Below are positions 12,545-25,400 of a stretch of DNA of 64,000 nucleotides, one piece after another. Positions within the stretch are counted from its first letter, which is position 1. Every line of letters begins with the position of its first letter. The position numbers were made by a program, and so were the translations under genes. The DNA lies in NCBI RefSeq assembly GCF_932526225.1, contig NC_064036.1:13075181-13139180 (forward strand), read 5' to 3'. Origin of the DNA: Nematostella vectensis (lineage: Eukaryota > Cnidaria > Anthozoa > Actiniaria > Edwardsiidae). The notes under the pieces are model-generated. The model did no database searches and was not told the DNA's origin. It saw only the letters and a list, made by a program, of their open reading frames with translations.

Positions 12545-13150
12545 TGAGCGTAAACAATGAAGAACTAAGCAATGTTTACCAACGATCTTGGGGTTCTAAA
12601 ACGTCCAAATAATACAGAATAAATACCGTAGAAAAGTGATGCTATCGAAGATGTCTTTGCATGCATTACATGTTAGTTTTTCTAACACAATGGTTCGTTA
12701 TTTAGTTGCAGGACCGTCTGCTGCAGTTATCCACCAGGCGTTCCTAGAGTAGCTAAAAGGAGGGAGATTGGGAAATGGCGTGAGACGTTCGTCGATGAGC
12801 ACTTTACGGCAATCGAGCACTTGAAAAACTCGGCTTTTTGTACGCTCACAATCATGCGAGGAGCTTTATGGCGAGAACAAGAAAGAGAGAGAAAAGAATG
12901 TGAGGAAAATATTAAAAAACTAACGCAAACGAGAATTTTGCTATCACATCTTCACTAGAAAGTGATGGACAGATGACCATAAAGGTGTGCGCAATATCGG
13001 AAGTGCACTGTACTGAGATAAAGTGGGACGGATTGTTACGCATTTTCTCTGACGCTGCAGTATGAGAGAAGTAAATGGAATCAAAGTAAAAAGCAATTTT
13101 TTTCTTTTTCACATACAATACGCGAAGCTCCAGGACCTAGCGATGCCAGT

Positions 13151-13297
13151 CAGGGGCGTAGCCAGGGCCTAGCCCCCCACCCCCCTTTATCAGCCAAAAA
13201 TACAGTAAATATATGAGACTATCTAAAATACGGAGGAAAATGCCTTGAAAATCCCTTTTGGGCCTCCCTCTTGTTAAAAATCCTGGCTATGCCGCTG
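13151..13297. mobile_element. Short MITE, 5-bp TSD family, copy 1
   Basis: Terminal inverted repeats CAGGGGCGTAGCCAGG and CCTGGCTATGCCGCTG enclose about 115 bp without coding capacity. The flanks CCAGT (13146-13150 and 13298-13302) form a 5-bp target duplication. A related copy in the opposite orientation is at 59403-59558 and a diverged one at 57069-57241. Confidence 0.8.
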
Positions 13298-13329
13298 CCA
13301 GTATCAAATCAAAACATGGCAATCGTTTG

Positions 13330-13760
13330 TTTACTCTTGAACTCTTTTCTTGTAAAAGGCACCTGGTGATCTTGGCGATACTTGGGAATCGATCTCTTAC
13401 CTTGTAAAAGGCACCTCGGTGATCTTGGAGATCCTTGGAAATTGACATCTTACCTTCTGAAAGTCACCTCGGTGATTTTGGGGGTCATGGGAATTGATCT
13501 CTTCCTTGTGAAAGGCACCTCGGCAATCTTAGGAACCTTGGAAATTGACGCCTTACCTTGTGAAAGGCACATCGGTGATCTCATAGTTATTTATGGTGAT
13601 CTTGCAGATCCTTGGAAATTCATCTCAGTCTTACCTTATGAAAGACACACCTCGTCGGAGCTTTGGGATCCTTGGAAATTGATCTCTTACCTTGTGAAAT
13701 GCGGCGATCTTGTAGATCCTTGGAAATTAATTCTTACCTTGTGAAAAGGCACCTCGGCGA
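13330..13760 (-). repeat. 53-bp tandem repeat across the 5' splice site of the second JmjC exon
   Basis: About seven diverged copies of cttaccttgtgaaaggcacc plus tcggtgatcttgg...ccttggaaattgatct. The rightmost copy is the true exon end (minus GTG CCT TTT CAC AAG, then gtaaga) of exon 13738-14703. Most intronic copies keep an AAG/gtaag-like junction. Copies differ by several substitutions and small indels, so the array is older than the 22-bp one. Confidence 0.85.
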
Positions 13761-14703
13761 TCTTGGGGAATCTGAGTAGGTCCACTGCTTCTGGATCGAT
13801 AGGAGCCTCGATATTCACAGTGGTGTAGTTACGGTGGTAGAAGCGGTCAGTGTAGGAGTAATTTGCGACCAGGACTTCCTTTGTTCCCGATACCAAGCTC
13901 AGCAGATTCTCATAGCCGTCATAGTGAATACTAGAGCTTGTGTTCCCGCTGCTGAAAAGCAAATGAGTACTAGCGATTCCGCTAAGGAGCTCGGGGCATT
14001 GTAGGTTGTACGGCACTAGAATGTCTTGGGTCATAGGGCTATGTGGAAAGGGGCAGTCCAGGTAAACGTTTTCCTTCTTGTAGATTTTAAGATACTCCTT
14101 GAGGTTCATTGTCTTTTTTATTGGTAAAATTGTTTCATACTTTTTAGTGAATTGTACGTCGAATATGATATCGCCGTATTTCTCCGCGAGATACGATTCA
14201 TTTGACCAATGTTTTACCGCTGGCCAGTTTTTGATTGCGCCTCTCAGAACTACCGGCTTTCTCTGGCGAACAAAGTGTTCATAAAAGTCTTTCCCGTTCG
14301 GCACAAAGTCAAGTTCCTCGATTTCTCCCTGTATAATAGGAGAGCCGTGTTCTCCCAGATATTTCAAATGTCCCCTAGGCACCGCTTTTTTGGCATTTTC
14401 TTTTTGTTCATTTTCCTGCGCGCTTTTTCCCCGACTTCCGGTTTCGTCGTCTTTGTGTTCTCTATCGCTCTTTTCGGTTCTATCGCCTTTCCCTCGCTCT
14501 TGTTTGTAATGTTCTTTCTTTTCTCCTTCCGTTCTTGATTTACTTGGTATCTCGCTTTTATCGTACGAGACAGGAGTCCCTTGGAAAAGTTGTTCCTTCG
14601 CTGTTATTATAGCAAGTTTCACTTCCTCGTTCTGCCAAGCATAATATGACAGAACCGCCACAACTCCAACCAGTATTGCTACAGTCAAAAAACCTTGCGC
14701 CAT
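13738..14703 (-). CDS. Second JmjC/cupin-8 5' exon, paralogous to 11630-12544
   Basis: One 322-codon exon starting MAQGFLTVAILVGVVAVLSY (signal anchor), then a long Lys/Glu/Arg-rich segment and the same JmjC N-terminal half as its neighbour: FVRQRKPVVLRGAIKNWPAV and HYDGYENLLSLVSG with iron ligands near H260 and D262. It stops at FPKIAEVPFHK and a donor gtaaga, the same residue and phase at which exon 11630-12544 ends (AKIPFHK). No exon carrying the distal His is found between 12545 and 13737. Either it splices over the next 5' exon into 10617-10760 and 9964-10206 as an alternative promoter, or it is a truncated duplicate. The reading frame is intact, which favours function. Confidence 0.8.
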
Positions 14704-17307
14704 ATTAGAGGACTGACGAAAAAGATAAAGCTTGAAAGTAGGTGATGTTTACTCGTTCACAGGGTGGTGGAAATCATGTAGTCCCCTGTACCTTTTGACC
14801 TGTAAAGAAAAACCGCAAAGACTGCTCAATACATAATCCCTCAGTCACAGCGAAATGTCAGATTCAAATCGGAATTCACCTGTCTTTACAGCATATGCAA
14901 ATACGCCTAGCGAATTCATTAAGTACAAGAGACGGGGCAAGACTTCATTTGCTGAATTGAAAAACTACTGGTTAATTGTAAAGAGCAGCCCACACATTAA
15001 TAATGATTTTGAATAGAGTACGTTTCTCAGGGCAAAAGTCTGACAATCTCCGTAGAAACGTGCGCCTGCTATTGCAAAGAAGTATAATGACATTGGATAT
15101 TCATTACAATGGAAAAATCAATGTTATCAAGTATCTAAGTGATTTTCAATTTGCGGAGAATTTATAATAAAAAAAATACCTGCTGTAATACGGCATCCTT
15201 AATAAGATGAGCAAACAAACTAGCAAGTTGTGATTATTTACACCGCTACAACCTGATGCTTTAAAAATAAGTAAATCTTGACCGTCTGTTTCTCGTTACT
15301 TGTAACACGCTTCCGGGATTTGTTATCTCGAAGTCTTGAAGGAGGTAAAAATCTTTGAGCTGTGCTAATTGCTGACTTCAGATCAATTACCTATTACGCC
15401 TCACAGAGAATGTGTTATTTTTATCATTTTTTTTTATTTGCGAAAAAGAAAGGGATGCGAGGAGGAGGAAAGAGCAATGTTGAATAACAGAAATGTCAAA
15501 AATGCATTAATCATATTATTTTTTCCAATCACTTGCACCCACGTATCGGTGGCAACGCGTCATTGAGAAGAAAAGGTGAGATAAGAAAAAAAAGTGCTTT
15601 TTTTGAAACAGCAAAAATAATTATGTGAATACTAAAGAGATTAAGAGGACTGCAAGAGAGATGGAATAATTTTTTTTTAACTTATAAAACAACACCAAAA
15701 ACTTCTTAGGATAAAAACATTCTGTATCTATAAAAGGAAGTGTGAATACTAAAAACCCTAAACCAAAATAGAGCACATAAACACGATATCTGTTCTAATC
15801 TGTTAACGGTGAACATTAGTTGCCGATGCCTCTGTTTCCACTACTAGACAACCCTGCCCTATCACCCCTCCCCCAAGAAGACTATTCAATTTTAATCAGT
15901 TATTCCGGTCCAGCGAAGCGCGTCTTACTAGGTTTATTATCGTTTAAATTCGCACAAAAATTCGTCACTGGAAACTCACCGACTAACAGCAACTAAAAAC
16001 CTTAGAACGACAATTCAAAACAGACCATTCCAATTTCAGCGTTGTAAAACCGCTGAATTATTTTTATACGGACGACCTGTTATGCTACGAAAGTAAATAA
16101 AATAGTTTCCAATATCTACAGGATTCTAAACATACTTAATCGATATAGTAAACTTATGTAATTCCGCATTTTTTACCTGATAGGCTTAAAATGAAGGGTT
16201 TGTAAGCTGGTCGGGGGTAATCATGGTCTGTTTTGCTCTTGCGCTATCTGTATCAGTTGTATCGATGAATTATACGCTCGATTGCTGTCAGTGTTGATCA
16301 AATCAAAGGCTACTTGAAAGGAATTCCAATTATACGCTCTAGAAGAACATGCCTTTCTTATGTGCGCATCAGCTTTTGTACTTTTGTTTTGCGTGGGAAG
16401 GGGATAAGGTGTGCAGTAGCGGATCTAGGGGTAGGGTTTAGGGGGTTTAAACCCCCCCTTTGGGCTGCCAGAAAGCCATATGTAACAACAACAAAAAATT
16501 ACCCAGGCTTTTGTCACTGCCAAACCCCTTTTGCGAAAAGCTAGAAGTGCTGTAACTTCGTTAGATCTGCTGGTATGTGTGTGTGTGTGGGGGGAGGGTC
16601 GATGTCAGTCAAATTTCTGTTTATTGCAATGAAGGCTTTCAGGCACATAAGCAATAAAATTGCACATTCAAAAAAAAAAAAAATTGGAACCTTTATATTT
16701 GTTATTCCAATGAGAGTTTGCGATAACCAAGTCCCGTTAATCATTGAACAATGTCATTTCGTATAAAAATACAATTGGTACACAATAGAGTGATTAAAGC
16801 TTATACATGAGAAATTATCGTTTCAGCACTATTCACAGTTCCATTAAGCCTTAGCCCTTTTTTGAAAGGCACTTGTTTCAAGAAATTAAGTTTAATCACT
16901 CCAAGTCAACTTTCTTGGCTAATATATTAGAATTTATTTATTTTGATGAAATTCTTCTTAAGGTATTGCTGCAACTTGTATGGCATCTTTAATAGTTTTG
17001 GAAATTCAAACAAAAAATACTTTAGTTTAAAGTTTACATTCAGACCAACATTATTTCTCCCATTTCCCAACCTCTTTTGCTCTTGTCAAATCTGTAAAAT
17101 AATCTATTAATTTCTATTTTAGTCCCTGGCTCGGTTGCTTCGTGTTTCTGTTGGAAAATTCAAATTCTCAAAGTATTGTATTATGTAGAACAGCAGTTGA
17201 CCATTGCTAACAATAAAGAAAGAATTAATGTCCCGAATAATTGGGTTTATATATCTTGTATAAGCATAGTTGGTAATTGTCACACTGCTGCCTACAAGTA
17301 ACCATGG
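14704..17307. other. Intergenic region between the JmjC locus and LYSMD1
   Basis: A/T-rich DNA without a convincing exon on either strand. Short open frames here lack splice context or family resemblance. A GT run at 16575-16590 and poly-A near 16668-16683 are simple sequence. Confidence 0.5.
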
Positions 17308-20300
17308 TCATAACTCAAAAAACTGGTCCTCAGTGTGGTTAAGTTTTGACCTAGCTCTGCTGACAAAGCGTCCTGTTGCCGCAGGGGCGGGTTCCTGAGT
17401 CCCCCGTCTGGCCCCATATGATAATGGTCTAAACAGATCTTCATCAGAGGATGGTGAATTGGGATTCCTTCTTTCCAGAGATTGAATAACTTGGGGTCCA
17501 CTCTGCTTTCTATGAGTAAGAAAGGGATGTCAAATTATAAAAAGATGATAAACAAACAAACCTCTATGTTTGACAGATAAATGGATAGATGTTGACAGAT
17601 AGCCAGGAATTGAAGGGGGGGGGGTGAGGGAATTATCCACAAGCTCCTAGATATGTAGGTTTTGCTAAATAGGGAAGAGTTAATTAGGATTACTCACAGG
17701 CATATAGAAAGATAGCTAGGATTTGCTGAGGAAGGAGGGTGGTGGTAAATTCTCCACAGGTGCCTAGATATATAGAAAGCCAGGGTTTGCTGAGGGGGAG
17801 GGGGAGGGGGAGATCATAGTCATATTCAAGTTATCACATGCAGAAAGGCTAGGGTATTACTGTGTTTCTGCTGACCACCCACCAGTTATGCAACTGCCCT
17901 ATCCTTTCTACTTACATCAGCTTTTCTGATTTCTCTACATTCTGCATAATCTGTGAATCAAGTCGACTCAAGAACTTGGCCATTGGATCTGATTTTATTT
18001 GTTCTTTCTTCCCTGCAGGCTTTCCTTTACCATTATTAAGGTCACATGTGAAGCCCTCTGTATTGACAGAGATACAAGCACCATCGATATCATCACCATT
18101 CTCATCAGCAGCATCATGAATAACGTTCATTCGTTCTTTAGAAACACTTGGTATTGGTGCTGTCGATGACTCCAGACAGTTTGCTTCCTCATCACCAAGA
18201 CTAGCAAAGTCAGACTCAGTTTTTATAGGGATTTTGATAATTTTGAGAATATACAAGCTGTCACTTGCCCATAACTTGTTCACCCTTCTAATATCTTCCA
18301 TCTGTAACAAGAAAAATTAATCTCAGCATCAGCTTCAAGCTATCTTACTGGAAAAAAACTTGAATATATTTATTGCCTCTTCTAGCCTGCTGGATATTCC
18401 TTGGTGTTACAAGTGTTACGGAGAGCTTTGTTTTTGGTGCTCAAGGCCGTTGTACTCTATTACATTGTCTTGTTCTAAGGTCGTTGTTTTTCGCTTTTGT
18501 TCCATTGTGTTTTTGGTGCTGGTGCTCCGTAACACCAAGAAACTACCAGCCTGCTACTTCAAAATCAATTAAAAAATAAAATCAATAAATGATATATTCA
18601 TAATAACTTATTTAGCAGGAACTTCATAAGAATGTCATAAGAATGCACGCTCTGATTGGTTCGCTATCTGGGAATAATGGACAGTATTCACCACTAAAAC
18701 TCGGAACAATGAGTTGATTTGTGAAATTACCATAAAACACTTGCTTCTTGCACCCAAAATTATCGAGATTCACATTTAAACTTCTTTTTTTTTTTCAAAT
18801 AAGTTTAGATTCATTGTCCTTTATGGAAAATTGGCTTCAAACTCCCTGTGTTTTGCCAATTTCCCACTGAAATTATTTTGAAATGCGCGGGATGACAAGA
18901 GCAAAAAATGGCAAAGCTCAAATTGTATGGTTGTGTTTGCTTATATTTGCTTGATTTTTTGCATAGATGTTCCTTGTGTAATATAAAACAAAATAAGCTT
19001 TAGTATTTTTTTGTAGATAATCCGTTCTTGAGGTATTGCAAATTGTAAGACTCTTGATTTTTTCCGAATTTGCTCGATTTGGGCGAAATTGCTACTTTTT
19101 TCATGATTTATGGCAACTTTGCTCAATCCTATCTCAAGAAGTGCCCCTGAGAAAGAAGGCCTCTCTGTTCGCTGCAGTGTGCAATCCCTTGTACACATCT
19201 CTCAAACCGAAATCTTGAAAATCGAAGCATGGCTTCACAAAATGCAGACATTTCTTGAGGAGAGCCTGTCTGCCGAAAGAGGACTGTTATCCTTTTGATT
19301 ATGGTGTAGAATTTGATCGAATTCAGATCCCGAGAGATTAAAATTAATGGTGAAAGTGTGGCGACTGGACGATAACTCTTTCAAATTCCCTATGACAATG
19401 GAAAGTGGCAGCCTTCGTAAGTGAAATACATTCATCACCCCTGGGCAGTGTTTGCCCTGTGTTTTGGGAAGATTTTTGGCCTTTTTTTAGTAAGGTAAAT
19501 AGGCTGGTAAAGTCACCTCTTGTACTTTCGACATTAGCGTATGTTACCACAAGAGCAAAATTGACCAGTACACGAATTTCCTGTGCCTGTAATGGATCAA
19601 TCTAGAAGAATCTAGAATCATGCAAAGAGGAGAAGTGCCAATAGATCAGCAACTAGATGAGATAATGCACCATAAAATTGCTTGTAATCAAGAGGTCATG
19701 GTGTCAATTATTGATAGGAGTTACTGTCTGTGTCACGAGCTGCATTACAATGCGAGGTTGTTTTTTTTATATATTGCTACTGTATCACACTATTTGGATA
19801 TTGCCAAGGGTTTTTTTTAAAGAATAACTGGTACTTGCCTCGCCGCACTTTCAAGAATACAAATTTGGTTAAATTAGGTAAGAATAGTGTATTTATTATC
19901 TGACTAATTGATGAACGTAGGCACTCAGTCTTAAATGACCATAAGTTTAATAAAGCACCAGTTAAACTTAACCTTGAATTTACCATCTGACTATATACAT
20001 CCTTAAAATGCCAAATGCATTTCCCAAAAATTCTGCTGATTGCATGTTTCAAACATGTAATTTCATAAATTACCTGTGAGGAATGCCCCTATATTCCCCC
20101 CCTTCCTCCCTTGATTGGTCCGTGACCATTTGGAATCAGTCTAGATCCACCCCTGAATAGGATCAAGCTCAGTGAATAGCGCTATCCAACGCTATTCACT
20201 TTGCCTTTGGCAAATAATTGTTAAATATTCCTCCTCTTCTGTACTGGTTTGACAGTATTTTTATCAAATGGTGTATTTAAAACCGTGTATTGTTTTCATT

Positions 20301-21121
20301 TGTTTGAAAGGCATATGGTTTGTGCGAACACTTGCAATCGTAGATAATTGTTCTTATTTTAACATCACTGTTATTTCTTTTTGTCTTTTATTTTAGTGAA
20401 CAATACACTGAAACATTTTTTCTCATCTTCCTATTTTGACTTGCCCTAATACAATTATTTGAATAAAACAGGTTCTTTAATAAAAAGATAAACATCTAGT
20501 TACACAATTACTATTTAATAAATAATATTATGTAATTTAAGTTTTAAGTTTTGCTTACGCCCAAGAATAACATCTCTCGCACAAGGAAATACTGCGACCT
20601 TTATACTCGGTACAGGGCACAACGATTATCAGATTGTTTTATAATGTAATAAATCAGCCTGACAATGAATTAAGGTACAAAATGAAGAACAGCAAAGCAA
20701 AGGTAATGTATAGAGCAAAATGTTATTAAACAATGTTCGTGTAGATACGAACACCACACACAAAGTTGCGGAATTGCTATGTAAGTATTTATCATCTGCG
20801 CCTAAACAATTTAACAATTTAAAGGCTGCACGTATTTTAATCACATATATAACATCGTATCCAACATGTATTTCTACTTACCGGCACTCCATATTTAATG
20901 GCGAGTCCCTGTAGAGTATCGCTTTCTTGTAATACATGACCGACAAGTTTCGTATCCACGCCACTCTTTATAGGATTTGTCGTAGATCCATAGCTCTTTT
21001 GGGACTCATAGCGTCCAGAGAGTGAGCTCCCTTCGTTAGCTTCTCGTTTCCTAGCCGAGGTTAACAAAGGACTATTTTTATGATGTTTCTTGCTGCTGGA
21101 ATCGACCCCGGCACGAGACAT
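17308..21121 (-). CDS. LYSMD1: LysM domain-containing protein LYSMD1
   Basis: Three exons in phase: 20882-21121, 17916-18301 and 17308-17509 (stop TGA), 275 residues. An N-terminal polar tail with KSYGST, shared with vertebrate LYSMD1/2, leads into one LysM domain split by intron 1: VLQESDTLQGLAIKYGVP then MEDIRRVNKLWASDSLYILK and IPI. An acidic low-complexity linker, the conserved segment DPMAKFLSRLDSQIMQNVEK, and a C-terminus ending EDQFFEL follow; the ending resembles EDEIFKL of LYSMD1 rather than LYSMD2. The family is intracellular, without signal peptide or membrane segment, and its exact function is poorly known. Start chosen at the ATG just inside a YY1-type motif. Confidence 0.92.
18383..18556. 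mobile_element. Probable MITE in LYSMD1 intron 1
   Basis: Imperfect inverted ends (tagcctgctgg plus tccttggtgttac; right end gtaacaccaagaaa plus ccagcctgcta) about 170 bp apart, without coding capacity. No clear target duplication. The rest of intron 1 (18302-20881) holds nothing recognisable. Confidence 0.5.
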
Positions 21122-21135
21122 GGTTCTACACTCAG

Positions 21136-21151
21136 CCCGCCGCCATCTTGG
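21136..21151 (-). promoter_or_regulatory. YY1-type motif at the LYSMD1 5' end
   Basis: On the coding strand CCAAGATGGCGGC lies about 18 bp upstream of the LYSMD1 ATG. CAAGATGGCGGC is the classic YY1 site that often sits just downstream of the start of housekeeping transcripts. The same motif occurs twice in the DYM promoter. Confidence 0.55.
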
Positions 21152-22456
21152 ATAAGAAGGGATATCCAGTCCCCAATCTCTCACGCGACCGGAAGTATTT
21201 TGATATAAAAATATCACAATCACGTGAAACGTCTGCCCTGTAGACAGCCCGCTAAAATTATTCGATCCTTACCAAGCATTTTCATAGCCCCAGAATTAGA
21301 TTGAATGATCAAAACAAGGGAAAAGGAATTTAGAGTAAAGTTTAAAAGAAAACTCCAAGTTCTGCCGTACTATCGATGAAGAAATTTATGTCAAAGAGGC
21401 ACAGGGAACCCATTATTTAGAAAGGCCGCCTGGTAAGGCTAATAATAAAATTTCTTACCAGATATTCAAATGCGGCAGCTCAATCTCCGGTGCCGTGTTA
21501 ACTAGTTTCGGATATTTCATTTGACTCTCTCTTTCTCTCGCTCTGCTTACTTAAGCTTGAAAACGGAAGATTGCTCTAAGCCGTGTGCGATGGCAGTGTC
21601 TTACAACAACCCTAAACACTAGCGGATGTTTATTTCGACCTGAAGAAATTTTCGCGGGCTACTCCATCTGGAAATCATCAAGAAAACCCTTAAGGCGATT
21701 GCTTTTTAAAAGCAAATGCATATAACTATAACAATGCTGAGTCAGGTATGCAGGGGAAGTAGGAGAACTTTAACAAAAGGTATCTGACATAGTCTTACAT
21801 TTCCTGGGTGGGGAAAATTCTCAAAACGCGGGCTTCATATGCTCTATATGAACATTCTATCCCTTAAACTGAAATAAAGATCTTATTTCATATGAAGCCG
21901 GCGTCGAGGGGTTATCACTCTTGTTCATAACTATTGAAATGTTTTCGGATCCAAATTTTCCCACACGGCCCGCGCATTCGGTAAATACACTCATAGATAA
22001 TGTATATAAATATATTCATATTAAAATAATGCAATTTATACATCGATGTCATTAGATATTCAATAAATTTCTATCAAATGTGAATGTTCAAATGCTTTGC
22101 GGACGCTCCCGCAAAGTACGCTGGGTCTTCGAGTATGGATCAAATAATGACAGGACCGTTGTTTGTAGACGGATGTTGCTTCCGTGCCACTTTTTGGCTA
22201 AGAGTGGCTTTCATCCCCATCTACCTCGTCCTGGTCCGGTCTATTTGGCTCTCTACCTGCCGTAAGATCCCACCCTTTCTCGTGCAAATAAAGAAACTCT
22301 CGTCTTCCGCGGTATCGCGTCCTATTTATCACTGGAGATAGCTTTAATCCATTCATACACATCTTTTTGGGTAGTAATTCCTTCCATCTCTATTCCTGTC
22401 GTCTTTGGTTGTAGCCTTTTTGCCATAGGCTGCGTCTCTTGACATCTCACGCAATC
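21152..22456. other. Intergenic region between LYSMD1 and the TLDc gene
   Basis: Contains the presumed LYSMD1 promoter and the TLDc gene's 3'UTR. Small open frames at 22080-22341 show no family resemblance. No RNA gene recognised. Confidence 0.5.
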
Positions 22457-25400
22457 TCATCTTTGACTGTAGTTTGTTCTTATTCCTGCCATTTCTAGTA
22501 TTGCTTTATCTGGGTTGTCGTCCCATTTTCCGGGTAACTTAACCTGAATAACAATAACACCATCGAATGATTCGCGACTTATTTCTTTACATTTCAACTC
22601 CAATAGAAGAAGGTTTGATGTAGAAGGTAAAAAGAGGAAAAAGCACCTTCGTTCCTATTGCTTACCTTACGTGATTTCTCGGCCTGAGCACGCTCCCATT
22701 GCTGTTGCTTTTTCTGGAATTCTTTGGCTTTCTCTCCCCCACATCCCCAAACCTGAAAAAAAAAATACGTGTCTTAAAAAAAAATCTCCAAAGTCTAAAA
22801 CAAGTCATTGCATTAAAAAACCCAAATAGATTGGGCTAGCCACGTGTGATCCGTGAAGTGTACATTTGTCCGAGTACCTCTAGTTTCGTGATGGTCTGGG
22901 TATCACTGTCGCCTTGTAGTCTGACAGAGGACAAATCCGTATCTATAACTGCCCATGGATTGGCAAGTGGCCCCAGTACAATTCCCATGGGACGCCCTCG
23001 GGTTCGCTCATTGAAGAATACCATGTTGGCACCCCCTGTTATTAGATGATGTCTGTTATAAATTACTTGCACTATATAGGTTGGTGTTCTAGTACAGTGG
23101 AACCTGGATTTTACGATATGCCTCAGGAAAAAGGAAATGCATCGTAAACTCGAGTTATCGTTACAAAGGGGTACTCGATTTTATGATTTACAGGAAAACC
23201 CATTGAAAATATCGTTGTAGCTAGGTCGGGTTAATTATCAACATTAACAATATTTTGACTGTACTCTGTGTAAGACTGTACAGTTTCTCTCTGTAAGACA
23301 ATTATCTGTGTTTAACGAACTCTGGCAACTCAAAAATCGATTAACTGTACTGTACGTGTGTGGTGTTTTGAGTTTTTCTCTCTTTCTTGATATACAGAGT
23401 CAGAAATATCGTTGAATGGAGATATGAATATTTTCTGGAACTACACATTTCACTTTAACCTATTTCCGCCGGGAGAAAGGAACGCCATCGTAAAATCGAG
23501 GTTATCGCAAAATCCAGGTATATATATACTTCTTACAACTATATTGAAGGAACCAAGAAGTTTTTCAAAAAGGATGCAAAAGGAGGGATGTTAATACCTT
23601 AGTTTTTGGTTACCTTGTAAAACCTGTAGTTGTGGCTGGACGTAAACCATCACACAATCAGTTTTACCCCATGAAGATGAAGACTCCCTGTGACCAAAAT
23701 TTAAATAGATTAAATCTGAATAAAACTAAATACCTCTTTACTTTAAGCCATACTTTGATTAATTACCTCCATTCGGTGTCTATTGCCATAACAAAGACTT
23801 GACCAGACATGACCCTCACAATGAAAAGGGTAGGACCTCGGTATGAGAAGCAATGGTGCTTGAACCTTTAAAAAGGAAAAGAAAAAAAACCCTTTTACTC
23901 ATCAACCTTTATCTCATAAACCAAAACAGGCTGATGTCAAGATGAACATTGATGAATAACCCTCATTATAAATCTCAAACATTGACTGAACTTACACACC
24001 TTGAGCCACAACCCACTAAGGAAAGTTTCAAACTTCAAAACTATTATAGCCATTTTGCCAATCAGGTGAATGGATTTGGTCTGAAGGTCTACTATGTACT
24101 CGGTTAAAGAGAGCCCTGGTACATAAAGAACTACTACACTGAAAAAAAGGGTTCTTGGTTGTATAATCAAAATTATAATAATTGAAAAAACCTGGGGATG
24201 TCTTCTTTTCTGTCAATAGCTCGTTTATTAAACAGTACACATAACCTACTATAAGAAAAAGGTCAAAATCTATTTTAAAACCCAGAGAGCAATACTTGTT
24301 GTACTGATGGTCTAAGGCTTTCTGTCAGACCTGTTCAAGCTCTGTCCGTGCTCCACACAGTCATAGAGGAGGGTCCAAACGGGAACCTGGGTTTGACAAA
24401 GGGAAAATGTTGGTTTAAACCATCTTCTCTTTAGTAAGGGTACTAAATAAAAGAACTCAAGAGCTGGTATCTACCTCCTGGTCATCTGAGGGTGCTGCAG
24501 TAGGCAGGGCATGCTGGTTACCAAGGTAACATCCAGGAAGCACCATGGACAAGAGCCAGACAGTATCTGGACTGAGGAGTACTATACTGTCATGGGACCA
24601 GGAACAGCATGGTAACACCTAGAATCAAGACAGTCAAGAGGTCTCAACTGGTACGCCCCTACAATCCCTCACCACAACAACCCTTTCCCCAAAGACGCAA
24701 CTATAGAGGTAATAATTAAATGGTTCTTGAAATGCACTTATGATTTGAGGGGGGGGGGGGGGCATAAAGGGCACATAAAGGGGTAGTACCTGTGGATTTT
24801 GAGGGGACCATTTTGGGCACTTTATAGGGTAGTACCTGTGGACCTTGATGGGGCCAAAAAGGGATTGTATGAAATAGTACCTGTGCATTTTGAGGGGACC
24901 ATTTGGGGCACTTTATGGGGTAGTATCTGTGCATTTTGAGGGAACCATTAGGGGCACTTTATGGGGCAGTACTTGTGCATTTTGAGGAGACCATTTGGGG
25001 CACTTTATGGGGTAGTACCTGTGGTTGTGCTGACCCTCCATTCAGAATTCTCCCCATGAGCCACTGGTGGAGACTGCCAAACATCGAGGAGACGTAAGAA
25101 GAGGCCCAGCTGATAAACTGTTCACAGCTAATGCCTTCTTGACCATCCTGACAAAAATAATTTAAATTTAATTATTCTTGCTGCTTACGGAAATGATTCA
25201 TTTGCAGATGATGCTAGTGCTGCTATCACTGGGCCTAGGGTGTGATGTCATGTGTTTTACCAGGGCAGATGATGCTAGTACTGCTATCACTTGGCCTAGG
25301 GTGTGATGTCATGTGTTTTACCAGAGCAGATGATGCTAGTACTGCTATCACTGGGCCTAGGGTGTGATGTCATGTGTTTTACCAGGGCAGATGATGCTAG

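Noticed and set aside
20085-20160. Possible MITE end (tctagatccacccctg)
   Set aside because: Only one terminus was seen; no partner inverted repeat could be found nearby.
22080-22341. Small plus-strand frames between LYSMD1 and the TLDc gene
   Set aside because: No recognisable domain, no splice context, and overlapping frames of similar length suggest chance.
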